Shown piece by piece: positions 24,776-32,390 of a DNA stretch of 35,638 bases (position 1 is its first letter; every line of letters starts with the position of its first letter). This stretch comes from Chitinophaga pinensis (GTDB lineage Bacteria; Bacteroidota; Bacteroidia; NS11-12g; UBA955). Under the pieces are notes generated by a model that worked only from the letters and a program-made list of their open reading frames with translations, was not told where the DNA came from and ran no database searches. The stretch is taken from positions 1-35,638 of the forward strand of contig CAMDDG010000023.1 of assembly GCA_945890895.1 (NCBI GenBank), read 5' to 3'. The position numbers and the translations under genes are program-made.

Positions 24776-25594
24776 GTGAAAAAAGCTGACATTATCCAAC
24801 AAATTCGATCTAAAAAGAGCTATTTATGCACTGGTTTAGATACTGAAATCGGAAAATTGCCTCATCATTTGCCCAAAAATGGTTCAGGTATGTTAACCTT
24901 TAACCGCGAAATTATTGACAGCACTTCTAACTATAGTGTTGCCTATAAAATCAATACGGCATTTTACGAACAATATGGTGTTGAAGGTTGGGAAATCATG
25001 AATGAAACATTAAATGCACTTCCCCAAGAAACATTCAAAATTGCTGATGCAAAGCGTGGAGACATAGGAAATACCTCCACCATGTACGCACGCGCCTTTT
25101 TCGATGCCATGAAATTTGACGCAATCACGGTTTCTCCTTACATGGGAGAGGATAGTTTACGTCCTTTTTTGGAGTTCAAAGATAAATTCGTAATCTGTTT
25201 GGCTTTAACAAGTAACGATGGGCATAAAGACTTCCAACTATCTCAGGTTGAAGAAGATAAAAAACTCTATGAACGCGTAATTGAGCAGGTGAGCAAATGG
25301 GGAAATCCAGATAATTTAATGTTTGTTGTTGGAGCAACCCGCGCGGAAGCCGTTAAACATATCAGAACGCTGATTCCCGAAACGTTTCTATTGGTTCCAG
25401 GTGTTGGAGCCCAAGGAGGAAGTTTAAGCGATATTACACATGCTTCTGCTAACTCCGATTTAGGATTATTGGTTAATAGTTCTCGAGGAATCATTTACGC
25501 AGATTCCACAGAGTCATTTGCTGAAACTGCTGGTTTAAAAGCCAAAGAATTGGCGTTAGAAATGTCGACTTTCGTTGAGCAATATTTGGTGTAA
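24776..25594 (+). CDS. pyrF: Orotidine 5'-phosphate decarboxylase (subfamily 2)
   Basis: PyrF decarboxylates OMP to UMP, the last step of de novo pyrimidine synthesis. The catalytic motif IADAKRGDIGNTS (Asp91, Lys93, Asp96) is intact, and YLCTGLD (16-22), ITVSPYMGEDS and LLVPGVGAQGG match the longer bacterial subfamily. I chose GTG at 24776 (272 residues), because it gives MKKADIIQQIRSKKSYLC, aligning with the usual start of about 12 residues before the first strand. An ATG at 24755 adds seven residues (MCYFAVH) and would place the start ahead of a possible promoter (TATTTTG, 24761-24767, one base short of consensus). The 3' end overlaps the convergent coaE by 39 nt. Confidence 0.92.
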   Translation: MKKADIIQQIRSKKSYLCTGLDTEIGKLPHHLPKNGSGMLTFNREIIDSTSNYSVAYKINTAFYEQYGVEGWEIMNETLNALPQETFKIADAKRGDIGNTSTMYARAFFDAMKFDAITVSPYMGEDSLRPFLEFKDKFVICLALTSNDGHKDFQLSQVEEDKKLYERVIEQVSKWGNPDNLMFVVGATRAEAVKHIRTLIPETFLLVPGVGAQGGSLSDITHASANSDLGLLVNSSRGIIYADSTESFAETAGLKAKELALEMSTFVEQYLV

Positions 25595-26152
25595 TTTTCG
25601 CACTTGCTCAATTAATGATTGGGAACCATCATTAAATAGGGTATAATTCGCTCGTTTTTGAAGCTCATCATTACTGAGTTGCGATTGCATAATTCGTTGA
25701 ATTTCTTCGATATTTCTGTGTGGGTCGCGTTGTTTAACACGTTCAATTCTGACCTCTTCAGGGGCTATTACTGCAATGCTTTTATGCACTGTTTTATTTG
25801 CTCCACTTTCAAATAAAATAGCCGCTTCCTTTATCACATAAGGTGAATTCTGTTGACTTACCCAATCATCGAATTGTTTGAATACAAAAGGATGAACAAT
25901 AGCATTCAGCTGTTCCCTCTTTTCGGGGGAAGCCAACAATGTTTTGAAAAATGCAATATTGATTTCAGTTGAACTGATGTAGGTTTCATCCCCAAAATAG
26001 TGAATGAGTTGATCTTTTAACTCAGAATTATCTGAATACAGCTTTTTTGCTTGATGATCGGCATAAAAAATGGGTATTCCTAGGTGATTAAAAATTTCGC
26101 AAACGGTTGTCTTTCCGCTTCCGATTCCCCCAGTAATACCCACTCTTAACAT
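25556..26152 (-). CDS. coaE: Dephospho-CoA kinase
   Basis: CoaE phosphorylates dephospho-CoA, the last step of coenzyme A synthesis. The Walker A P-loop GITGGIGSGKTT is at residues 5-16, followed by IPIFYADHQAKKL, VIKEAAILFESGANK, and the LID-type VKQRDPHRNIEEIQRIM. Length of 198 residues is normal. It begins 12 nt after yajC and ends inside the pyrF 3' end on the other strand. It is the last gene of the nusB-DUF1573-yajC-coaE cluster. Confidence 0.95.
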   Translation of the reverse strand: MLRVGITGGIGSGKTTVCEIFNHLGIPIFYADHQAKKLYSDNSELKDQLIHYFGDETYISSTEINIAFFKTLLASPEKREQLNAIVHPFVFKQFDDWVSQQNSPYVIKEAAILFESGANKTVHKSIAVIAPEEVRIERVKQRDPHRNIEEIQRIMQSQLSNDELQKRANYTLFNDGSQSLIEQVRKLHQILLNESRHF

Positions 26153-26164
26153 TGAAATATATAA

Positions 26165-26482
26165 TTACTTCTTCGTTTCAGTTTTGGTTTCAGTTGGATA
26201 TGCCGCTTGCGTCATTTCCATAGAAATACCGGTAGGATCAATTTTCATCTTACCTTCTTCCATTTCAATAACCATGTATTTATCTTGAATCTGGCAAATT
26301 TTACCATGAATTCCCCCGGTTGTAACAATGTGATCGCCTTTGGCTAGACTTGCTGTAAAATTTTTAGCTTTTTTCTGGCGACGCATTTGTGGCCAAATCA
26401 TAAAAAATAAGAAAACGGCCATGATCAACATCAAAATGAATGGATTCATGCCTTGACTTCCTGCTGCTTGTAAAAGTGTCAT
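26165..26482 (-). CDS. yajC: Preprotein translocase subunit YajC
   Basis: YajC is the small single-pass partner of SecDF in the Sec translocon. One membrane helix (FILMLIMAVFLFFMIWPQ, about 15-32) is followed by the family signature RRQKKAKNFTASLAKGDHIV and TTGGIHGKI (splittable as GDHIVTTGGIHGKI). Length of 105 residues is typical. It is 12 nt from coaE and 149 nt after the DUF1573 gene; no gene or clear promoter is seen in that gap, only AT-rich DNA with a short GAATT/AATTC palindrome. Confidence 0.95.
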   Translation of the reverse strand: MTLLQAAGSQGMNPFILMLIMAVFLFFMIWPQMRRQKKAKNFTASLAKGDHIVTTGGIHGKICQIQDKYMVIEMEEGKMKIDPTGISMEMTQAAYPTETKTETKK

Positions 26483-26631
26483 CGGTATATTTATTTATTT
26501 TTTGTAATTGCTTTTTATAGTTGCTCTAAAGTGATTGCATTATTTATGTTGAATTTTAATTCATAATGAACATTCACTTTTTGAAATACTTTGGTGCGAT
26601 TTGATTCTGTTTTTGATGAATGCCCCTAAAA

Positions 26632-27153
26632 TCAATGCCCGTTATGTTGAGCACCATCCGTCGATTTTGCTAAAATATTTGCTTTAAATACAAGCACAAT
26701 AAAACCTCTATCGGTATTATCAAAATCCACACTAATACTTTTCTCAACCAATGGATTGTCTGGTCCCCCTTTGCCATTACTATCGAAAGTTGCTGTAATA
26801 CTACCCTCTCCACCGGGAGGAACAACTTCTTTTGTCCATTTAGGAGTAGTACATCCACATGAAGCTTCCACTTTTACGATGGAAAGAGGCCCTTTTCCAA
26901 TATTTTTGAATCTAAAGGTATGTTCAACTACTTCGCCATCGTTGATTTGACCAAAATTAAAAACTGAATCCACAAATTGAAATTGGCCCTTGGGTCCTTT
27001 ATTTGGGTTTTCTGGATTAGAGGCTTCAATTTCGGACGCATCCATATCTCTGTTTTCGGTAGAACTACAAGACGAAATTACGAGTGTTAAGAATACTGCT
27101 AATAAAGCAAATGCATTCCATTTAATTTGAACGAACGATTGATGGTTTTTCAT
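26632..27153 (-). CDS. DUF1573 lipoprotein
   Basis: The 173-residue product has a lipoprotein signal (LVISSCSST) and one DUF1573 domain: FNFGQINDGEVVEHTFRFKN, then SCGCTTPKW, then VPPGGEGSITATFDSNGK. DUF1573 domains are Ig-like envelope modules very common in Bacteroidota; the Cys pair in SCGC is a family hallmark. Function is unknown. ATG at 27153 is preferred to one 12 nt upstream, since it places the basic residues directly before the hydrophobic core. It lies between nusB and yajC in the standard Bacteroidota order. Confidence 0.9.
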   Translation of the reverse strand: MKNHQSFVQIKWNAFALLAVFLTLVISSCSSTENRDMDASEIEASNPENPNKGPKGQFQFVDSVFNFGQINDGEVVEHTFRFKNIGKGPLSIVKVEASCGCTTPKWTKEVVPPGGEGSITATFDSNGKGGPDNPLVEKSISVDFDNTDRGFIVLVFKANILAKSTDGAQHNGH

Positions 27154-27200
27154 AATTATAAACATTGATTAATTTGCGATTTCCAATAGAAAAAGCCGGT

Positions 27201-28133
27201 TTATTTCATTCCTCGAGCAGACTTATGAATTTGACCTTTTCCTTCTAAATCAATTCGCAATTTATCCATAATTCCATTAACAAACTTCGAACTATTAGGA
27301 GTTGAATAATTTTTAGTAATTTCTAAATATTCGTTGATTGTCACTTTCAAAGGAACATCCGGAAAATGTAAAAACTCGGTTAATGTCAATTTCAAAATCA
27401 ATAAATCCATTACAGCAATTCGAGAAGGATCCCAATTTTCGGTAACGGTACCAATTAACTCTTCATACATCTTACTATTATTCACAGTTTTAGACAACAA
27501 TTGTGCTCCCATCAAAACCTCTTCATCTTTGGGTTGGATGGAAGGGGCTAGATTGATTTTTACTCGATCGCGATCAACGGTTGAAATACGTTGAATTTCA
27601 CGAAAAGCAAAAGGCATATCATCGTACCAAGAGGGATTTATTTCCTCTAAAGAATTGTTAAAAGCTTCATTTGTTTCGATGAAAGCAAAGAATATTTGAT
27701 CAACAAATTCCTTTTGCTGTTGCAAATTAGGTTCGAGAAAAAACGTATAATCCGATGAAAAGTCCCACGATTTTAAGGTATTATAAAAACCATCCATCTG
27801 CCCTGCTAATGCAGACCAATCAAAGGTAGTATATTCGTCATGCGCTAATAACGATTGATGAATTTTTCCTATTAAAGGAGTGTTGTTGAGTAAAGAATAA
27901 TACTGAATTTTGGATTTGTCGGGGTAGTACTTGTTTTTTTCAACCTCTTGTTTATCGAGGGCGAATTGTTGCAGTTGATACGGAAAGTCCAATAAGAACA
28001 AATAAAAATCGTGTACTTCTTGAATACGGGAGTACAGCTCCTTTGAGAAAATGGATAAATCAACTTCTTCACTCTGATTCCAAGAATACAGAGTTTGAAG
28101 GGTTTTAATTCTCACTAAACGACGCGAAATCAT
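27201..28133 (-). CDS. nusB: Transcription antitermination factor NusB (long Bacteroidota form)
   Basis: NusB binds boxA RNA with S10 (NusE) in rRNA antitermination. The product from ATG 28133 is 310 residues, about twice E. coli NusB. The N-terminal ISRRLVRIKTLQTLYSWNQ matches the first helix of the family. The C-terminal half has the usual core: WDPSRIAVMDLLILKLTLTE, PLKVTINEYLEITKNYSTPNS and FVNGIMDKL. The enlarged middle is usual for Bacteroidota homologues. An in-frame Met 30 nt upstream is rejected because it would precede the promoter element at 28153-28160. Confidence 0.93.
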   Translation of the reverse strand: MISRRLVRIKTLQTLYSWNQSEEVDLSIFSKELYSRIQEVHDFYLFLLDFPYQLQQFALDKQEVEKNKYYPDKSKIQYYSLLNNTPLIGKIHQSLLAHDEYTTFDWSALAGQMDGFYNTLKSWDFSSDYTFFLEPNLQQQKEFVDQIFFAFIETNEAFNNSLEEINPSWYDDMPFAFREIQRISTVDRDRVKINLAPSIQPKDEEVLMGAQLLSKTVNNSKMYEELIGTVTENWDPSRIAVMDLLILKLTLTEFLHFPDVPLKVTINEYLEITKNYSTPNSSKFVNGIMDKLRIDLEGKGQIHKSARGMK

Positions 28134-28152
28134 CAGAACGATATAACAGTGG

Positions 28153-28160
28153 CAAAGATA
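28153..28160 (-). promoter_or_regulatory. Promoter -7 element of the nusB operon (TATCTTTG)
   Basis: On the minus strand TATCTTTG occupies 28160-28153, 19 nt before the ATG at 28133, predicting a leader of roughly 12 nt. No exact -33 match is seen at 17-24 nt. Confidence 0.5.
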
Positions 28161-28251
28161 CAAAATAAAACGGATATACCCGTTTATACACGACTAATTA
28201 ACGAATAAACGCGTTGTATGCTGCGAGATTTGTTTCATTAATTTAAAGAGT

Positions 28252-28707
28252 ATGAAGAGCATAAAAGAGATTCTGGAATGTGAAACTTTATTTGAAAATC
28301 AGACATCCGAATTGGAAAATCCGATCTCGAAGTTTGAAAACCAAGTGACTGAACCTACAATCCATGAGCCGATTGTTTCGCGTTTAGCCAAAGATTTTGG
28401 AAAAATAGCATTCGAAGCGAACTTAAAAAGAAGCAACAACAGTATCAGTCAACGGGTAAAAGAAGAGATTATCAGTACTGCTCTGTTTTTATATCAGTGC
28501 AGACATAAACAATCTCACAAAAAGCTCCAAATCTTGCATGAAATTGAAGAAGCATACACCCGATCTAGTGCTTTAATGACTTTTCTTAAAAACGCCGAAC
28601 AAGAAAATGAGATTAGCCGAAGCGATTTTCTTCACTTTGAAATTCAAATTAAATTAGAAATGCAGAAAATGCTCATGGCAATTGGTAAAATTATGGTTGG
28701 GGTTTAA
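28252..28707 (+). CDS. Hypothetical helical protein
   Basis: I do not recognise this 151-residue protein. Residues 1-45 are acidic and contain a threefold near-repeat (LFENQTSELEN, ISKFENQVTE). Residues 46-151 look all-helical with heptad-like hydrophobics (VKEEIISTALFLYQCRHKQ; LQILHEIEEAYTRSSALM; HFEIQIKLEMQKMLMAIGKI), suggesting a helical bundle. There is no signal peptide, membrane segment or known catalytic motif. It is monocistronic, starts 118 nt from the divergent nusB start, and converges on the metalloprotease gene. No exact TAnnTTTG lies upstream. The coding is credible from length, start and isolation. Confidence 0.65.
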   Translation: MKSIKEILECETLFENQTSELENPISKFENQVTEPTIHEPIVSRLAKDFGKIAFEANLKRSNNSISQRVKEEIISTALFLYQCRHKQSHKKLQILHEIEEAYTRSSALMTFLKNAEQENEISRSDFLHFEIQIKLEMQKMLMAIGKIMVGV

Positions 28708-28729
28708 AGTAATGTTAAATATCAATGAT

Positions 28730-28788
28730 ATTCATTCCACCACACTTGATTCATTCCATTACACTTGCCAATCAAGTGCCAATCAGGT
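28730..28788. repeat. Two back-to-back tandem duplications between convergent genes
   Basis: A 19-bp unit ATTCATTCCAYYACACTTG occurs twice in direct contact (28730-28748 and 28749-28767, two mismatches). It is followed by two contiguous copies of an 11-bp unit GCCAATCARGT (28767-28777 and 28778-28788, one mismatch). A 6-bp hairpin CACTTG/CAAGTG (28762-28778) lies at the junction. Confidence 0.8.
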
Positions 28789-30275
28789 TACTCAATCCAA
28801 ACTTTTTGTTTCCTTACTACATCGCCATTCGGTTTTCTTAGAACTACTACATAAACCCCTGTAGCAAAGTTATGAGTTGAAAATACCGTTTCATTTGCAA
28901 CTAAAGTATGATTAGGAATAACTTTCTGACCTAAAATATCATAGGTTTCTACCGTTAAATTATCCAATAAATCCGTATTTTTTACTTCAATAATGAGTTT
29001 ATCATTGATAGGTTGTGCATAAATGAGAACTTTGTCGTAAATCACGGTGTCAAAAACACGCATTTTGGTCTCAACTCGCATATCTACAATAATATTGCTT
29101 CTGTAGGATGTTAGCGCATTTCTCATTACCTCTACTTGACGTCGGGTAAACAAATTCTGACAATCATGAGTCGAATAATCCATATAATTTTCAATCATAT
29201 CAGGAAGATCATTGGGCTCAAAACAGGTGTTTGAACTCAAGTTACAATTAAAATTAGCACCTACACCTTGAATTGGGGTATCGTCAATATAATCATCTAA
29301 AAGACAACGATTCGCAGAAAACTGATCATCAGCCCAAATATGTCGTAATCCAAAATAATGACCAAATTCATGTACAGCCACACGTCCTTCATTAGCAGCG
29401 GCAAGAGTGGCATTGTTTTTTGCATTGGGATTATTTCTTCCGGTAACTTTATAATGAAGCACTACACCCTGCTGAGGATCATTTACCCAGGATTGCGAAG
29501 TCCAAGAAGGATGTCCGTAGGGAGGATATGCAAAACCGAGCAAAGCATCTTGTCCGTTTGCTGATAAATCGCATACCCAAACATTGATGTATTTTTGGGG
29601 ATTCCATGGATCATCGCCACCGTTTGCCGAAGACTTCATGTTGTTATTTATGGTACCATTGGTTCTTCCAAAAGAGGCTACAGATGTTGCTTTACGAATA
29701 ATTCCACTGGTAGGATTTCCATTCGGATCAACTCCCGCAAGTATAAATTCAATTTTCGCATCACCTGCTCTTGATTTAAAAAAGCTACGTGTATTTGTGG
29801 AATCTTTATTAAATCTGCGAAAATCGCGATTGAGTACTTCAATTTGATTAATTAATAAACTGTCGTGAATGTTCTCAGAACTGTTGTTGTAAAGAACGTG
29901 AAATACTACGGGAACCGTGTAAATTGTATCGTAAAAATAGGTTGTATCGGTTATGATACGTTTTCGTTTTTGAATGTTTTTTGAGGCCCTTACCGATTGC
30001 AAATATTGCTGATTGTACTGAGATTTGAAACCTGGAAATTGATTATCTAATTGATTAATTACATGTGTATGTCCACAAGGTTCAGGACTTAAAACATTCC
30101 CTTCATAAAAGGCAGTTTTTTCCAAACCTTGAACATTGTCAGTTTGTACATTTCCAAGCTGTGAGGTACCATGTTGATCTGGTAAATTATGAGTAATCCC
30201 AGTTTGAGCTTGAACGACATTAATTACAAAAAAAGCGATAAAGCCTGTTAGGCCATTCGTTAAACTACAATTCAT
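28788..30275 (-). CDS. Secreted zinc metalloprotease, M43/pappalysin type, with T9SS type A sorting domain
   Basis: The 495-residue exported protease has a signal peptide (VVQAQ cleavage near 24), a propeptide-like region to about residue 115, and a catalytic domain with the metzincin zinc site HEFGHYFGLRH (302-312; His302, Glu303, His306, His312) and Met-turn NYMDY (363-367). Cys-rich loops (ANRCLLDDYIDDTP; FNCNLSSNTCFEP) are typical of the M43 cytophagalysin group. The C-terminal roughly 80 residues resemble a T9SS type A sorting domain (VETYDILGQKV; FATGVYVVVLRKPNG), with a degenerate form of the usual YPNP start (YAQPIND). It is likely secreted for extracellular protein degradation. The gene stands alone. 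A near-consensus -7 (TAACTTCG, 30290-30283) lies 7 nt before its ATG. Confidence 0.92.
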   Translation of the reverse strand: MNCSLTNGLTGFIAFFVINVVQAQTGITHNLPDQHGTSQLGNVQTDNVQGLEKTAFYEGNVLSPEPCGHTHVINQLDNQFPGFKSQYNQQYLQSVRASKNIQKRKRIITDTTYFYDTIYTVPVVFHVLYNNSSENIHDSLLINQIEVLNRDFRRFNKDSTNTRSFFKSRAGDAKIEFILAGVDPNGNPTSGIIRKATSVASFGRTNGTINNNMKSSANGGDDPWNPQKYINVWVCDLSANGQDALLGFAYPPYGHPSWTSQSWVNDPQQGVVLHYKVTGRNNPNAKNNATLAAANEGRVAVHEFGHYFGLRHIWADDQFSANRCLLDDYIDDTPIQGVGANFNCNLSSNTCFEPNDLPDMIENYMDYSTHDCQNLFTRRQVEVMRNALTSYRSNIIVDMRVETKMRVFDTVIYDKVLIYAQPINDKLIIEVKNTDLLDNLTVETYDILGQKVIPNHTLVANETVFSTHNFATGVYVVVLRKPNGDVVRKQKVWIE

Positions 30276-30430
30276 TGAAACTCGAAGTTAGCAAAAAAGA
30301 TAAAGAATCGGAAGTTAGCTAGTATCAAAGACTCCAGTTCGGCATATTAATTAAACTAGAAAAAAGGATTATTTGACATAAATTATTTTAAAAATTTGAG
30401 TCAAATAATGTAAATCCATGTTCAATTGAA

Positions 30431-30658
30431 CTACTGATTATCGCGCCATTCATAGACCCATTGTGATTGGATCATTTCTAAATAACCTTCGTTGCAATCT
30501 TCTCTTTTTCCAACAAATTCAGGGATTTCCAAAACCCATTCAATAAGTTCAGTAAAGCGAATTCGATAAATTTTCTTTTCATCAAAGTCATCGCCAAAAC
30601 GTTCATATAGCTTCATAGCAATGTCTTCGTAATCCGTCCAGTTTATAGGTAATTCCAT
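30431..30658 (-). CDS. iscX: Fe-S assembly protein IscX
   Basis: The 75-residue acidic protein matches IscX (YfhJ): WTDYEDIAMKLYERF, then DxxxKIYRIRFTELIEWVLE-like sequence, then YLEMIQSQWVYEWRD. IscX binds the cysteine desulfurase IscS and iron and adjusts Fe-S cluster assembly. ATG at 30658 starts the family sequence (MELPINW), so an upstream in-frame start at 30751 that overlaps ferredoxin is rejected. It follows the ferredoxin gene by 17 nt, as in the fdx-iscX end of the proteobacterial isc operon, but the rest of that operon is not here. Confidence 0.92.
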   Translation of the reverse strand: MELPINWTDYEDIAMKLYERFGDDFDEKKIYRIRFTELIEWVLEIPEFVGKREDCNEGYLEMIQSQWVYEWRDNQ

Positions 30659-30675
30659 GTTATAAATATTGCAAA

Positions 30676-31005
30676 TTAATGACCGATGATTCCTGATTGA
30701 TCGGGTATTGTAACTGATAGATTTCCTTCGGACTCCAATTTGCATTGGCAAGCCAAACGGGAATTGTATTTAGGATTTCGGGCACGATCTACGTACTCCT
30801 CTTCGCGATCCGACATTTCAGGAAGAATATGTTCTCCAGACTCGATGTATATATGACAGGTACTGCAACCACAAACTCCACCACAGTTGTGATTTAAATG
30901 AATGTTATTATCAAGAGCAACATCTAAAATACTCTCTCCAGGAAAAATTTCAACGGTTTGAGGTTGCTTGTCTTTTTGTTCAAAATGAAATGTAATGTGA
31001 GCCAT
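30676..31005 (-). CDS. fdx: [2Fe-2S] ferredoxin, adrenodoxin/ISC type
   Basis: The 109-residue ferredoxin has cluster ligands in the order C-x5-C-x2-C...C: Cys41, Cys47, Cys50 (CGGVCGCSTC) and Cys86 (RLACQC). The flanking HIYIESGEHILPEMSDREEE is typical of ISC-type ferredoxins that give electrons to Fe-S cluster assembly. It pairs with iscX. It has its own promoter 8 nt upstream of the ATG and diverges from the acyl-CoA dehydrogenase. A role as electron donor to a monooxygenase or hydroxylase is possible instead, but iscX as neighbour favours cluster assembly. Confidence 0.92.
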   Translation of the reverse strand: MAHITFHFEQKDKQPQTVEIFPGESILDVALDNNIHLNHNCGGVCGCSTCHIYIESGEHILPEMSDREEEYVDRARNPKYNSRLACQCKLESEGNLSVTIPDQSGIIGH

Positions 31006-31013
31006 AACAAAGG

Positions 31014-31049
31014 CAAAGTTAGGTAGAGAAATTGGTAGAAATGTTCAAA
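31014..31049 (-). promoter_or_regulatory. Promoter of fdx-iscX (-7 TAACTTTG, -33 TTTG)
   Basis: On the minus strand TAACTTTG occupies 31021-31014 with TTTG at 31049-31046 and a 24-nt spacer. Only 8 nt separate the -7 element from the ATG, so the leader is predicted to be at most a few bases. Confidence 0.6.
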
Positions 31050-31118
31050 ACCATAGAAACAATTTGTAAACAAGCACGAAAACCGAAAGAAAATCAACCG
31101 ATTTAATTGTATAACCAT

Positions 31119-31126
31119 TAAATTTG
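31119..31126 (+). promoter_or_regulatory. Promoter -7 element of the acyl-CoA dehydrogenase gene (TAAATTTG)
   Basis: An exact TAnnTTTG lies 14 nt before the ATG at 31141, predicting a leader of about 8 nt. No convincing -33 element was found. Confidence 0.5.
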
Positions 31127-31140
31127 CGTTCATATACATT

Positions 31141-32280
31141 ATGAATTTCGAACTGACTGAAGAGCACCTAGCGGTACAACAAGCTGCAAGAGATTTTGCA
31201 CAAACTGAACTGTTGCCCGGAGTAATCGAGCGTGATGAACATCAAAAGTTCCCAGCTGAACAAATTAAAAAAATGGGTGAGTTGGGCTTCATGGCCATGA
31301 TGGTTGACCCAAAATACGGAGGAGGTGGAATGGACACCATTTCATACGTATTGGCTATGGAAGAAATCTCCAAAATCGACGCTTCTGCATCCGTATGTAT
31401 GAGTGTTAACAACAGTTTAGTATGTTGGGGTTTGGAAACATACGGTACTGAAGATCAAAAACAAAAGTACTTAGTACCTTTGGCAAGTGGTCAAGCAATT
31501 GGTGCATTTTTATTAAGCGAACCAGAAGCAGGTAGCGATGCAACCAGTCAGAGAACTACGGCTTTTGATCAAGGAGATCATTACCTTTTGAACGGTACAA
31601 AAAACTGGATCACCAACGGTAATAGCGCAAGTTATTATTTAGTAATTGCTCAAACCGATGTTGAAAAAGGTCATAAAGGCATCAATGCTTTCATCGTTGA
31701 GAAATCTTGGGATGGTGTAACTGTAGGTAAAAAAGAAGATAAATTGGGCATCCGTGGTAGCGATACACACAGTATCATGTTCCAAGATGTTAAAATTCCA
31801 AAAGAAAACCGCATCGGTGAAGATGGATTTGGTTTCACTTTTGCAATGAAGGTATTGAGTGGAGGCCGTATTGGTATTGCTGCTCAAGCATTGGGTATTG
31901 CCAGTGGTGCTTATGAATTAGCGGTTAAATATTCTAAAGAGCGTAAAGCATTTGGTAAAGAAATCATGCACCATCAAGCTATTGCTTTCAAATTAGCTGA
32001 TATGGCAACTGAAATAGAAGCAGCCCGCATGTTGTGTTTAAAAGCTGCTTGGTTGAAAGATCAACACTTGAACTACGACAGAGCAAGTGCAATGGCAAAA
32101 TTATTTGCTTCAGAAGTAGCCATGAAAACAACCGTTGAAGCGGTTCAGGTTCATGGAGGTTATGGTTTTGTGAAAGAATATCATGTTGAGCGTTTGATGC
32201 GCGATGCAAAAATTACTCAGATTTATGAAGGAACTTCAGAAATTCAACGAGTAGTTATTTCTCGCGACGTATTAAAATAA
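31141..32280 (+). CDS. Acyl-CoA dehydrogenase, short-chain (butyryl-CoA) type
   Basis: The 379-residue flavoenzyme introduces the trans-2 double bond in acyl-CoA during beta-oxidation and passes electrons to ETF. Family blocks are intact: GELGFMAMMVDPKYGGGGMD, LLSEPEAGSDATSQRTTA (FAD and substrate contacts), NGTKNWITNG, VLSGGRIGIAAQALGIA, and QVHGGYGFVKEYHVERLMRD. The catalytic base is predicted at Glu363 in IYEGTSEIQR, its position in short-chain enzymes. A clean ATG start and normal length are seen. It is monocistronic with its own promoter and a terminator at 32353-32387. Confidence 0.96.
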   Translation: MNFELTEEHLAVQQAARDFAQTELLPGVIERDEHQKFPAEQIKKMGELGFMAMMVDPKYGGGGMDTISYVLAMEEISKIDASASVCMSVNNSLVCWGLETYGTEDQKQKYLVPLASGQAIGAFLLSEPEAGSDATSQRTTAFDQGDHYLLNGTKNWITNGNSASYYLVIAQTDVEKGHKGINAFIVEKSWDGVTVGKKEDKLGIRGSDTHSIMFQDVKIPKENRIGEDGFGFTFAMKVLSGGRIGIAAQALGIASGAYELAVKYSKERKAFGKEIMHHQAIAFKLADMATEIEAARMLCLKAAWLKDQHLNYDRASAMAKLFASEVAMKTTVEAVQVHGGYGFVKEYHVERLMRDAKITQIYEGTSEIQRVVISRDVLK

Positions 32281-32352
32281 TCATAACATCAATCCCATTT
32301 TTTACGAGTAGAAAGTAATTATTCGGAGAAAATTATAAACTAAATGAATTTT

Positions 32353-32390
32353 AAAAATAGGTGGGTCAATATGGCTCACCTATTTTTTTG
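32353..32390. terminator. Bidirectional terminator between acyl-CoA dehydrogenase and glycosyltransferase genes
   Basis: AAAAATAGGTG (32353-32363) pairs with CACCTATTTTT (32377-32387), with extra inner pairs (GGTC/GGCT) and a 5-nt loop. A-tract and T-tract flank the stem, so it can work in both directions. The stop codon of the glycosyltransferase gene (32376-32378) lies inside the stem. Confidence 0.85.

Noticed and set aside
28252..28707. Possible Avd-like or S23-type four-helix protein, which would hint at a diversity-generating retroelement
   Set aside because: There is no reverse transcriptase, template or variable repeat nearby, and the acidic N-terminal part and charge pattern do not fit Avd.
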